Positions 14,102-20,308 of a DNA stretch of 20,308 nt are shown here, in pieces. The translations under genes and the position numbers were made by a program. Numbering within the stretch: position 1 is the first letter of the stretch; each line of letters opens with the position of its first letter. Source of the DNA: JBBRQP01 sp038226175 (GTDB taxonomy: Bacteria > Cyanobacteriota > Cyanobacteriia > Gloeobacterales > Anthocerotibacteraceae); the NCBI GenBank assembly GCA_038226175.1, contig JBBRQP010000055.1, forward strand, positions 1 through 20,308, given 5' to 3'. The notes beneath the pieces are model-generated. The model searched no databases, was not told the DNA's origin, and was given only the letters and a program-made list of their open reading frames with translations.

Positions 14102-14500
14102 CTATTTGATGGCACGAGCAGCGAGGGAAATGTTGGTCTTTTTGGCTTTACGCATTACATCCATAGCCTTGAGGACGCTCTGGTATTTAGCTTTTTTGTC
14201 CCCTGCCAAAATAATCAGTGTCGTCACTGGTAATTTGGAGACTTCAGCAAAGAGCTGGTCTGCGGTCACAGGAGCCCGATTATAAAAAAATTTGCCAGCA
14301 TTATCTACGGTCACATCAACTTGTTTTAAGTCAGAGCTAGCTGGCGCACTCGATGCCTGAGGTAGATCGAGGTCAATCGCCCGTAGTTTTTCGATATACA
14401 ACGTCGCCACAATAAAAAACGTCAGCAGTGTAAAAATAACGTCAATCAAGGGGACGACGGGGACTTCAGGAAATTTTTCGGAGGTGGGTGGCAGACGCAT
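14102..14500 (-). CDS. exbD: ExbD/TolR family protein, copy 2
   Basis: A 132-residue biopolymer-transport protein: short cytoplasmic N-terminus, one membrane helix (about residues 13-36) with the proton-carrying aspartate D20 in 'PLIDVIFTLLTFFIV', then a periplasmic domain ('LDLPQA', 'V.VDNAGKFFYNRAPV', 'LIILAGDKKA.Y...L.AMD'). The first 36 residues are almost identical to those of the preceding gene, with clear divergence afterwards, so this is a tandem duplicate. It ends three bases before the tonB start and follows the first exbD by 18 bases. No Shine-Dalgarno sequence is visible. Confidence 0.92.
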   Translation of the reverse strand: MRLPPTSEKFPEVPVVPLIDVIFTLLTFFIVATLYIEKLRAIDLDLPQASSAPASSDLKQVDVTVDNAGKFFYNRAPVTADQLFAEVSKLPVTTLIILAGDKKAKYQSVLKAMDVMRKAKKTNISLAARAIK

Positions 14501-14518
14501 GGTTTTTGTAGGAGGGAT

Positions 14519-14932
14519 TTACTGATCGGTATCAATCGGTTCGGCAGCTAAACCAACACGGGATTTGCCAGCACCACTGATCACTTCCATGACCCGACTA
14601 ATGTCTTCGTAGTTGGTTCGTTCATCACCCGACAATACAATCAGCGTCTTCTCAGGCAAAGCCTTGATTTTGGCTTTGAGAGCAGCTTCGGTGATTGGTT
14701 TTTTGTCGAAATAAAACTTGCCATTACGGTCTACACTGACCGCTGCTTGCTCATCTTTCTTTTGTTTGACTTGATTGGTAGTCTCTGCTTTGGGTAGACG
14801 CAGATCAATCGCGCGACTTTTTTCGATAAAGAGGGTCGCGACGATAAAAAAGGTCAGCAGTGTAAAAATCACGTCAATCAAAGGAACGACGGGGACTTCC
14901 GGGAAAGATTCTGAGGTTTCGGGTAGGCGCAT
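14519..14932 (-). CDS. exbD: ExbD/TolR family protein, copy 1
   Basis: A 137-residue paralogue of the next gene, with the same 'PEVPVVPLIDVIFTLLTFFIVATL.IEK.RAIDL' membrane segment and D20. The periplasmic part differs: a Gln/Lys-rich insertion ('TTNQVKQKKDEQAAV') precedes 'VDRNGKFYFDKKPI', and 'LIVLSGDERTNYEDISRVMEVI' closes the fold. It follows exbB by six bases. Two different ExbD subunits could form a heterodimer inside the ExbB pentamer, or serve different partners; the sequence does not decide. Confidence 0.92.
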   Translation of the reverse strand: MRLPETSESFPEVPVVPLIDVIFTLLTFFIVATLFIEKSRAIDLRLPKAETTNQVKQKKDEQAAVSVDRNGKFYFDKKPITEAALKAKIKALPEKTLIVLSGDERTNYEDISRVMEVISGAGKSRVGLAAEPIDTDQ

Positions 14933-14938
14933 GGCAAA

Positions 14939-15631
14939 TTAGGGGGTGTAAGTGCTTTGGCCTTCACGTTTGCGATGGATGATTTCCAATTCACCGGAGT
15001 ATTGACCGATGATCGCAATTTGACGGTTGTAGAGAGACCGGTAAACATTGGTAATAATCAACGTAGTCAAGGCAATCGTAATCCCGGTTGCCGTTGCGAT
15101 CAAGGCTTCCCCGATCCCGCCAGTTACTTGGCTAGCTTGATCCCCGGCTGCAACCTGACCTAGGTTAATACTGCCTAGTGACTTGATTAGACCCGTAATC
15201 GTTCCGACTAGACCAACTAAGGGTCCAGCGGTAATGATCGTGTCAAACAAGGTCGTCCATTTACGTAACTCCGGGACTTCCGCTGCCGCCGCTGATTCCA
15301 TAGCCAGACGAAATTCTTCAGAGTTGGTTTCACCTAGCTTGAATGCAGCCCCAAAAATGCGCGCGATGGGCAGATTTTCGTATTGTTCACAAACTTTGAG
15401 TGCGGCATCCACAGATTTTTTGCGGTAGGTATTGATCACTTCTTGGAGAAATACTGGGGTATCAGCTTGAACCTTACGCCAGTAGACTGCCCGTTCGATG
15501 ATCAGCGTAATCGCGGCAATGGAGAAAGCGAGCAGAGGATACATCGCTAACCCGCCCTTGTAAAACGTCTCAATCAATGACGCACTGACCAGCAGGGGCA
15601 GAACATTTCCCAAAATTGCAACTGAGGACAT
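14939..15631 (-). CDS. exbB: ExbB / MotA-TolQ-ExbB proton channel family protein
   Basis: The inner-membrane motor subunit that uses the proton gradient to energise TonB. With the ATG at 15629-15631 it has 230 residues and three membrane helices: about residues 26-46 ('MYPLLAFSIAAITLIIERA'), 125-155 ('FDTIITAGPLVGLVGTITGLI', the conserved channel signature) and 170-200 ('GGIGEALIATATGITIAL'). A large cytoplasmic loop lies between helices 1 and 2. A TTG codon eight positions upstream is less likely as a start. It heads the exbB-exbD-exbD-tonB operon; a perfect TATAAT lies 44 bases upstream of the start codon. Confidence 0.94.
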   Translation of the reverse strand: MSSVAILGNVLPLLVSASLIETFYKGGLAMYPLLAFSIAAITLIIERAVYWRKVQADTPVFLQEVINTYRKKSVDAALKVCEQYENLPIARIFGAAFKLGETNSEEFRLAMESAAAAEVPELRKWTTLFDTIITAGPLVGLVGTITGLIKSLGSINLGQVAAGDQASQVTGGIGEALIATATGITIALTTLIITNVYRSLYNRQIAIIGQYSGELEIIHRKREGQSTYTP

Positions 15632-15674
15632 AAAAAAAGTTCCGTCGTGGGGCAAAAGACGTGGCAGTAATCAC

Positions 15675-15680
15675 ATTATA
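15675..15680 (-). promoter_or_regulatory. Candidate -10 box of the exbB operon
   Basis: On the minus strand this reads TATAAT, 43-48 bases before the exbB ATG. No good -35 hexamer stands 16-18 bases upstream, so an activator or a relaxed promoter may be involved. I looked for a 19-bp Fur box nearby and saw none that convinces. Confidence 0.4.
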
Positions 15681-15719
15681 GGAAAGAGGTTAAGGTTTTA
15701 TGTTTTTTGTGAACATGTT

Positions 15720-16436
15720 TTAGTTTTTTTTAGTTTTTGTCTGCGTCAGCACCAAAACTTGTCCTTGGGCTTGCTTCTCATAAAAACCAATTGCCGTACG
15801 CCCAAGTAAATAAAGAAACGTCATATTTGCCGCTGCACCTAAGGCTCCTCCGGCGATGGGTATAAAGCGGGTTGCTACTTTTTCGGCCAGCTGTTTGCTG
15901 ACAATACGCGCCAAATAGTCTTGGAGCAGCGGCGTTAAGCGTTGACGCGCCATTTTTTCAAAAAGGTTGATCCCGCCTGTGGTTGCGCGGTCTGAGCCGA
16001 GTCCTAGAGCTAAGACCCACAACAATTCACCCTTGCGTTCGGGATCATTGAGATCCAGACCATAGGCACAGGCGATTTCATAGACTAGTTCGGTTTGTAA
16101 TTTGAGCGTCGTGATAATATCGAGAGCAATTACGGGCAAATTAAGCCCAGGCGGTACAACGCCCGAGGCAAAACCAACCCCACCCACAAAAGGTATTTTT
16201 TGGCGGATCAAGGCTTGACTGAGTTCTTTGGCACTCGCTTGGGGCATTTCGCGGCGCAAGCGGGCGACGGTTTGACGGGCTTTGTTGACATCCACCCGAT
16301 TGATCACATCCCATAGCCAGTTGATGCCTAGAGTTTTGGTGAGCTGCTGCAAGGCCCAATTTTGCTGGATATTATCTAGCTGAGTGCCGACAAAGCGATG
16401 AGCATCTTGTAAACGAACATTGACGCGGTCCAACAT
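15720..16436 (-). CDS. EcsC-family-like protein
   Basis: With the ATG at 16434-16436, supported by GAGGAG 8 bases before it, the protein has 238 residues. The middle contains two hydrophobic, Gly/Pro-rich stretches ('VGGVGFASGVVPPGLNLPVIALDIITTLKL', about residues 84-113, and 'RFIPIAGGALGAAANMTFLYLLGRTAIG', about 187-214) on either side of a soluble 'ELVYEIACAYGLDLNDPERK' segment. This pattern fits EcsC-family proteins, named after a Bacillus gene linked to an ABC exporter but of unknown biochemical role. It lies 88 bases upstream of exbB on the same strand. A link to iron transport or membrane energisation is only suggested by neighbourhood. Confidence 0.6.
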   Translation of the reverse strand: MLDRVNVRLQDAHRFVGTQLDNIQQNWALQQLTKTLGINWLWDVINRVDVNKARQTVARLRREMPQASAKELSQALIRQKIPFVGGVGFASGVVPPGLNLPVIALDIITTLKLQTELVYEIACAYGLDLNDPERKGELLWVLALGLGSDRATTGGINLFEKMARQRLTPLLQDYLARIVSKQLAEKVATRFIPIAGGALGAAANMTFLYLLGRTAIGFYEKQAQGQVLVLTQTKTKKN

Positions 16437-16505
16437 GGTGACACTCCTCAAAGGGTAAACAGATACTCAGGTTTTGTCTTGATCGAGAATCGAAGATCTA
16501 CCATG

Positions 16506-16526
16506 CCTTAGTAAGCAGCACTAAGG
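16506..16526. repeat. Hairpin after iscS
   Basis: CCTTAGT and ACTAAGG form a perfect 7-bp stem with a seven-base loop in the 121-base gap between iscS and the EcsC-like gene. There is no T run after it on the minus strand, so termination or mRNA stabilisation is only a possibility. Confidence 0.35.
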
Positions 16527-16557
16527 TGTAAAAGACAGCAGGCAACAGTTCATTTTT

Positions 16558-17775
16558 TTAGTGGGCTGCCCATTGAACGGCTTTGAGGTCAATGCCCTCT
16601 TGGTGCATTTCCCACAAAGGCGACATTTCACGTAAGCGTGTTACCACAGCTACAACTTTGTCGATGACCCGGTCAATTTCTTCATCGGTGGTAAAGCGGC
16701 CTAGACCAAAACGCAGCGAAGAGTGCGCTAGTTCATCACCAACGCCCAGACCTTTGAGGACATAAGAAGGCTCAAGGGATGCTGAGGTACAGGCCGAACC
16801 TGAAGACAACGCAACCGTATCGTTAAGTCCCATCAAAAGCGACTCTCCTTCGACAAATGCAAAGCTCAAATTGAGGTTGTTGGCTAGGCGATGGGTGATA
16901 TCTCCATTGACGTAAACCTCAGGGAGCTGTTCCTGAAGCGCACTCTGGAGCTTGGTGCGTAACCGCAAAAGCCGTGCAGCTTCTTCGTGCATATCGTGGA
17001 CTGCCACCTCAATAGCTTCGCCCATCCCAGCAATCAACGGAACATAGAGCGTTCCTGAGCGCATACCGCGTTCGTGTCCCCCGCCGTGCATCTGGGGTGA
17101 GAGACGCACACGGGGATTTTTGCGGCGAACATAGAGCGCACCGATACCCTTAGGGCCGTAGAATTTGTGCGCCGAGAGGCTCAGTAAGTCAATATTTTGG
17201 GCTTCGACATCAATTGGGATTTTTCCAGCTGCTTGAGCCGCATCCGTATGAAAAATCACACCGTGTTCGCGGCAAATTTTACCGATTTCGGCAACGGGCT
17301 GGATCACACCAATTTCGTTGTTGGCGGTCATGATTGAGACCAAAATTGTATCTGAACGAATAGCTTTTTTCAGTTCTTCGAGGTCAATCAAGCCATCAGG
17401 TTGTACAGCCAAATAGGTGACCTGATAGCCATGTTCTTCGAGGGATTTGGCACTGTCGAGCACGCATTTGTGTTCGGTGACACAGGTGATCAGATGCTTG
17501 CCTTTGTCTTGATACATTTCAGCCACGCCTTTGAGGGCAAGGTTGTTGGATTCTGTCGCGCCACTGGTAAAAATAATTTCTTTTTCGTGGGCATTGATGA
17601 CGCGAGCAATCTGTTCACGGGCATGTTCGACAGCGGCTTCGGCTTCCCATCCATAGGTGTGATTACGCGAGGCGGCATTGCCAAACTTTTCGGTGAAGTA
17701 GGGCAACATGACTGCCATTACCCGAGGGTCTACGGGCGTGGTGGCATTGTTGTCCAAATAGATGGGGCGCGTCAT
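16558..17775 (-). CDS. iscS: Cysteine desulfurase, IscS type
   Basis: A PLP enzyme that takes sulfur from cysteine for iron-sulfur clusters and tRNA thiolation. The start is the ATG at 17773-17775 (AAGAGG 8 bases before), giving 405 residues, like E. coli IscS (404); the frame stays open 34 codons further upstream without family similarity. Key residues: 'YLDNNATTPVDP' at the N-terminus, H102 in 'TEHK', D178 ('HTDAAQ'), Schiff-base lysine K204 in 'SAHKFYGPKG', and the sulfur-carrying C329 in the long 'SSGSACTSASLEPSYVLK' loop of group I enzymes. The downstream partner genes of classical isc operons (iscU, hscBA) are absent here, so it stands alone. Confidence 0.96.
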   Translation of the reverse strand: MTRPIYLDNNATTPVDPRVMAVMLPYFTEKFGNAASRNHTYGWEAEAAVEHAREQIARVINAHEKEIIFTSGATESNNLALKGVAEMYQDKGKHLITCVTEHKCVLDSAKSLEEHGYQVTYLAVQPDGLIDLEELKKAIRSDTILVSIMTANNEIGVIQPVAEIGKICREHGVIFHTDAAQAAGKIPIDVEAQNIDLLSLSAHKFYGPKGIGALYVRRKNPRVRLSPQMHGGGHERGMRSGTLYVPLIAGMGEAIEVAVHDMHEEAARLLRLRTKLQSALQEQLPEVYVNGDITHRLANNLNLSFAFVEGESLLMGLNDTVALSSGSACTSASLEPSYVLKGLGVGDELAHSSLRFGLGRFTTDEEIDRVIDKVVAVVTRLREMSPLWEMHQEGIDLKAVQWAAH

Positions 17776-17914
17776 GAAATTGCCTCTTGGTTGTAATACT
17801 ATACTAACTTGGTTTTCTTTTAGATGAAGCATAAAGAATATAAAGCGGTTGCCGTAAATTAGGCACCGAATGTACATTTGAAAAATTGGTTTGGCAAATA
17901 AAGAGTCAAAGGTG

Positions 17915-17986
17915 TGGGTTGGGTGGGGTTCGAACCCACGACCAGTCGGTTAAAAGCCGAATGCTCTACCACTGAGCTACCAACCC
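17915..17986 (-). tRNA. tRNA-Lys (TTT)
   Basis: Read on the minus strand: acceptor stem GGGTTGG with CCAACCC, D arm GCTC-AGTGGTA-GAGC, anticodon stem TTCGG/CCGAC (one wobble) with loop CTTTTAA (anticodon TTT), T arm GTGGG-TTCGAAC-CCCAC, discriminator A. The 3' CCA is not encoded. Confidence 0.97.
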
Positions 17987-17996
17987 AATTTAGGCA

Positions 17997-18023
17997 ACTT
18001 TGTTATCATAGCGTACTTTGTTA
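17997..18023. repeat. 9-bp direct repeat upstream of the aconitase gene
   Basis: ACTTTGTTA occurs at 17997-18005 and 18015-18023, start to start 18 bases, in the 85-base region between tRNA-Lys and the aconitase gene. A TATAGA at 18037-18042 may be the -10. The repeats could be regulator sites. Confidence 0.35.
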
Positions 18024-18071
18024 GGTAAGAGGGTAGTATAGATTCGAGATCACGCCAGGAGCAACTGCATT

Positions 18072-20009
18072 ATGGGTCACAGTTTGACATACAAAATTTT
18101 AGCCAGTCACCTGATGAGCGGCGAGCTTATCGCCGGTGGCGAGATTGGGATTCGCATTGACCAGACCTTGACCCAAGATGCCACAGGTACGATGGCTTGT
18201 CTTCAATTTGAGGCCTTGGGGATTGATCAGGTCAAGACTGAGGTTTCGGTTTCTTATGTCGACCACAATATGTTGCAGACGGGCTTTGAAAATGCCGATG
18301 ATCATCGCTATTTACAAACTATGGCGGCTAAATATGGCATTATCTTCTCCCGTCCCGGTAACGGCATTTGTCACCAAGTACACCGTGAGCGCTTTGCCAA
18401 ACCGGGTAAAACTCTGTTAGGGTCTGATTCACATACCCCGACTGGCGGCGGCTTGGGCATGTTAGCAATTGGTGCTGGGGGCTTAGATGTAGCTGTGGCT
18501 ATGGCAGGTGAGCCGTATTTTATTCCTGTGCCTCAAGTTTTGGGTGTAAAACTCACGGGCAAATTGCAGCCTTGGTGTGCGGGTAAAGATATTATTCTCG
18601 AACTGCTGCGTCGGCTGACTGTCAAAGGCGGTGTTGGCAAAATCGTCGAATATTACGGTGAAGGCGTAGCCTCACTCAGTGCCGCCCATCGCTTTACGAT
18701 TACCAACATGGGGGCAGAATTGGGCGCAACCACCAGTGTTTTCCCTTCAGATGCCAATACACGGGCTTTTTTGGCAGCCCAAGGACGTGATGCTGACTGG
18801 GTAGCGCTCGCGGCTGATGATGATGCCGTCTATGACGAAGATGTGACCATTGATCTCGACACGTTAGAGCCGATGATGGCTTGTCCTTCGAGTCCTGACC
18901 GGGTGGTTACTGTGCGCTCAGTGGCAGGAACGCCCGTAGCCCAAGTCTGTGTGGGTTCCTGCACCAACTCTAGTTATGAGGACTTGGCGACTGCTGCGCT
19001 GATGCTGCGGGGTAAAACCGTGCATCCTGATGTGTCCTTGACTCTGACACCCGGTTCCAAACAAGTATTTGAGATGATTGTGCGCGATGGTTATTTCTCG
19101 GATTTGACCGCTGCAGGCGCACGGATCTTGGAATCAGCCTGTGGGCCATGTATTGGCATGGGTCAGGCGCCGCCAACGGGCGCAGTTTCGATTCGGTCAT
19201 TTAATCGCAACTTTAAGGGACGCTCCGGGACTGCTGAGGACTTGGTTTATCTGGCTAGCCCCGAGGTTTGTGTGGCAGCTGCATTGACCGGGGTGATTAG
19301 TGACCCACGCGATAGCTTTACAGAAGTGATTTTTGTGGATACGCCCGCGAGCTTCTTGGTCAATGACAATATGCTGGTGCAACCTGCAGCCGATCCGGCA
19401 CCTATCGAGGTCAAACGCGGCCCTAATATCAAACCTGTTCCCCTTGCCGAACCCTTAGCTGACCGTATCCAAGCCGAACTGATTCTCAAACTGGGTGATA
19501 ATATCAGCACGGATCATATTTTGCCTGCGGGGGCGAAAGTGTTGCCCTTGCGTTCCAATATTCCAGCTATCGCCGAATTTGTCTTTATGCGCGTTGACCC
19601 GACGTTCCCCGAACGCTGTCGCATCGCTGGGACTTCGATTGTCGTAGGTGGCAGTAATTACGGTCAGGGTTCTTCACGAGAACATGCGGCCTTGGCACCA
19701 ATGTATCTGGGATTAAAAGCTGTGATTGTAAAAAGTTTCGCGCGGATTCACCGGGCTAACTTGATCAATTTTGGTATTTTACCAGCGGTTTTTAGCAATC
19801 CGGCTGACTACGAACAGGTCAAGCAAGGGGATAGCCTCGAATTGATCAATGTTCACGCTAGTTTAGCCTCGGGTTTGATTACCGTGCGTAATCTGACTCA
19901 GGGTACTGAGTTTGTCGTCTCAGCCCAGCTCACACTGCGGGAGCAAGAGTTATTACGCTCGGGCGGTCTGCTCAGTCATATCAAACAAAAAGCCCTCGCA
20001 CCCGTTTGA
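18072..20009 (+). CDS. Aconitate hydratase, short 'Aquifex-type' form
   Basis: Aconitase converts citrate to isocitrate through cis-aconitate. The 645-residue protein joins an aconitase/LeuC-like part (residues about 1-415) to a C-terminal swivel domain (about 465-645). The three [4Fe-4S] ligands are C297 ('VGSCTNSS'), C357 and C360 ('CGPCIGMG'). Other motifs: 'VSYVDHNMLQ', 'GSDSHTPTGGGLGMLAIGAGG', 'ISTDHILPAG', and 'GGSNYGQGSSREHAAL', whose Ser-Ser-Arg is catalytic. The length and order fit the ~650-residue 'Aquifex type' aconitase family and not AcnB (about 850-870, swivel domain N-terminal) or AcnA (about 890). Homoaconitase or isopropylmalate activity is less likely because the two halves are fused. 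AGGAG lies 9 bases before ATG 18072. A hairpin follows the stop. Confidence 0.9.
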   Translation: MGHSLTYKILASHLMSGELIAGGEIGIRIDQTLTQDATGTMACLQFEALGIDQVKTEVSVSYVDHNMLQTGFENADDHRYLQTMAAKYGIIFSRPGNGICHQVHRERFAKPGKTLLGSDSHTPTGGGLGMLAIGAGGLDVAVAMAGEPYFIPVPQVLGVKLTGKLQPWCAGKDIILELLRRLTVKGGVGKIVEYYGEGVASLSAAHRFTITNMGAELGATTSVFPSDANTRAFLAAQGRDADWVALAADDDAVYDEDVTIDLDTLEPMMACPSSPDRVVTVRSVAGTPVAQVCVGSCTNSSYEDLATAALMLRGKTVHPDVSLTLTPGSKQVFEMIVRDGYFSDLTAAGARILESACGPCIGMGQAPPTGAVSIRSFNRNFKGRSGTAEDLVYLASPEVCVAAALTGVISDPRDSFTEVIFVDTPASFLVNDNMLVQPAADPAPIEVKRGPNIKPVPLAEPLADRIQAELILKLGDNISTDHILPAGAKVLPLRSNIPAIAEFVFMRVDPTFPERCRIAGTSIVVGGSNYGQGSSREHAALAPMYLGLKAVIVKSFARIHRANLINFGILPAVFSNPADYEQVKQGDSLELINVHASLASGLITVRNLTQGTEFVVSAQLTLREQELLRSGGLLSHIKQKALAPV

Positions 20010-20018
20010 GCTTGTCAG

Positions 20019-20050
20019 AATAGCCTTCGTCTCGCAAGATGAGGGCTATT
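20019..20050 (+). terminator. Hairpin terminator after the aconitase gene
   Basis: A 14-bp stem (20019-20032 with 20037-20050, two G-T wobbles) closes on the tetraloop CGCA, 9 bases after the TGA stop. The 3' side ends in GGCTATT and then GTG, so the T tract is weak. The following 20051-20170 hold no gene I can support. Confidence 0.65.
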
Positions 20051-20172
20051 GTGCTAACTGTTTGTGGCCTTTCACAAAACTTTACGCCGATTTAATTTCG
20101 TTACCGTTTCATTACCGTCACCCTCAGGCAAACTACAGACATAGAGCAACCACCTAGACCCCACACCACCTA

Positions 20173-20308
20173 CAGCAATTTTCAAGTGAAAGAGCTATAT
20201 TAATTGGACTAAATGGAGAGGGTGATGGGAAAACCATATTCAGTGGATCTGCGCCAACGGATTTTAGCTGCCTACTTCAATAAAGAAGGCTCACAACGAA
20301 TAATTGCC
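20173..20308 (+). mobile_element. IS630-type insertion sequence, 5' end (partial)
   Basis: The element starts at CAGCAATTTTCAAG just after a TA (20171-20172) and runs off the right edge. The first 135 bases are the exact inverted copy of the left end of the window. The two copies point outward. Confidence 0.8.
20225..20308 (+). CDS. IS630-family transposase, N-terminal fragment
   Basis: The ATG at 20225 follows GGAGAGGG closely, and 28 codons remain in frame to the end of the window. The peptide continues the left copy by one residue, ending in 'SQRIIA', consistent with the first helices of the DNA-binding domain. It is too short to judge whether the gene is functional. Confidence 0.75.
   Translation, partial: MGKPYSVDLRQRILAAYFNKEGSQRIIA

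Noticed and set aside
15632..15719. Fur box before the exbB operon
   Set aside because: Expected from biology, but only isolated AT-rich hexamers are visible, not a 19-bp palindromic match.
17776..17877. N-terminal extension of iscS (34 extra codons)
   Set aside because: The extension has no family similarity; the internal ATG has a ribosome-binding site and gives the standard length.
19912..20157. Plus-strand frame crossing the end of the aconitase gene
   Set aside because: It overlaps the aconitase coding end and its terminator hairpin, with no start signal or recognisable product.
1..20308. A 20-kb composite transposon bounded by inverted IS copies
   Set aside because: The content is housekeeping genes and tRNAs, and the identical cut points in both IS copies are better explained as assembly breaks at a multi-copy repeat.

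Overview
The window looks like one complete draft-assembly contig from a cyanobacterium of moderate GC content. The cyanobacterial assignment rests on a phycobiliprotein lyase of the CpcS/CpeS type, a HAD hydrolase resembling the chloroplast FMN hydrolase, a cyanobacterial-style dihydrolipoyl dehydrogenase, a DivIVA-like coiled-coil gene behind coaD, and a 404-residue CPYC glutathione-S-transferase protein. I saw only one copy of the HIP1 octamer GCGATCGC, so this is probably not a HIP1-rich lineage. Genus cannot be settled from the sequence alone.

Layout. Both ends are the same 5' end of an IS630-type insertion sequence in opposite orientation, each next to a TA target dinucleotide and each reading outward. 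The left copy cuts an IPT/TIG-repeat protein gene. Then come: a phycobiliprotein lyase (minus); an FMN-hydrolase-like gene, coaD and a coiled-coil gene as a plus-strand operon; dprA and a zinc alcohol/aldehyde dehydrogenase (minus); tRNA-Cys; a class I DAHP synthase (plus); a 64-residue Met-rich protein (minus); a circularly permuted ATP-grasp gene coupled to a KDPG aldolase (plus); a DUF4350-type lipoprotein coupled to lpdA (minus); the GST-like gene and a 96-residue unknown protein (plus), separated by two GC-rich palindromic repeats; an exbB-exbD-exbD-tonB operon preceded by an EcsC-like gene and iscS (all minus); tRNA-Lys (minus); and a monomeric aconitase of the ~650-residue 'Aquifex type' (plus).

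Functional picture. This is mostly housekeeping and accessory metabolism: coenzyme A, aromatic amino acids, lipoamide redox, citrate/isocitrate, iron-sulfur assembly, Entner-Doudoroff, TonB energisation and DNA uptake processing. No CRISPR, rRNA or phage genes were seen. The points that most deserve checking are the aconitase type, an exact NtcA-type palindrome upstream of the ATP-grasp/KDPG-aldolase pair, that pairing itself, the Met-rich small protein, and the paired GC-rich hairpin repeats. I found no clear undescribed multi-gene defence or mobile system. No stretch longer than about 230 bases lacks a gene.
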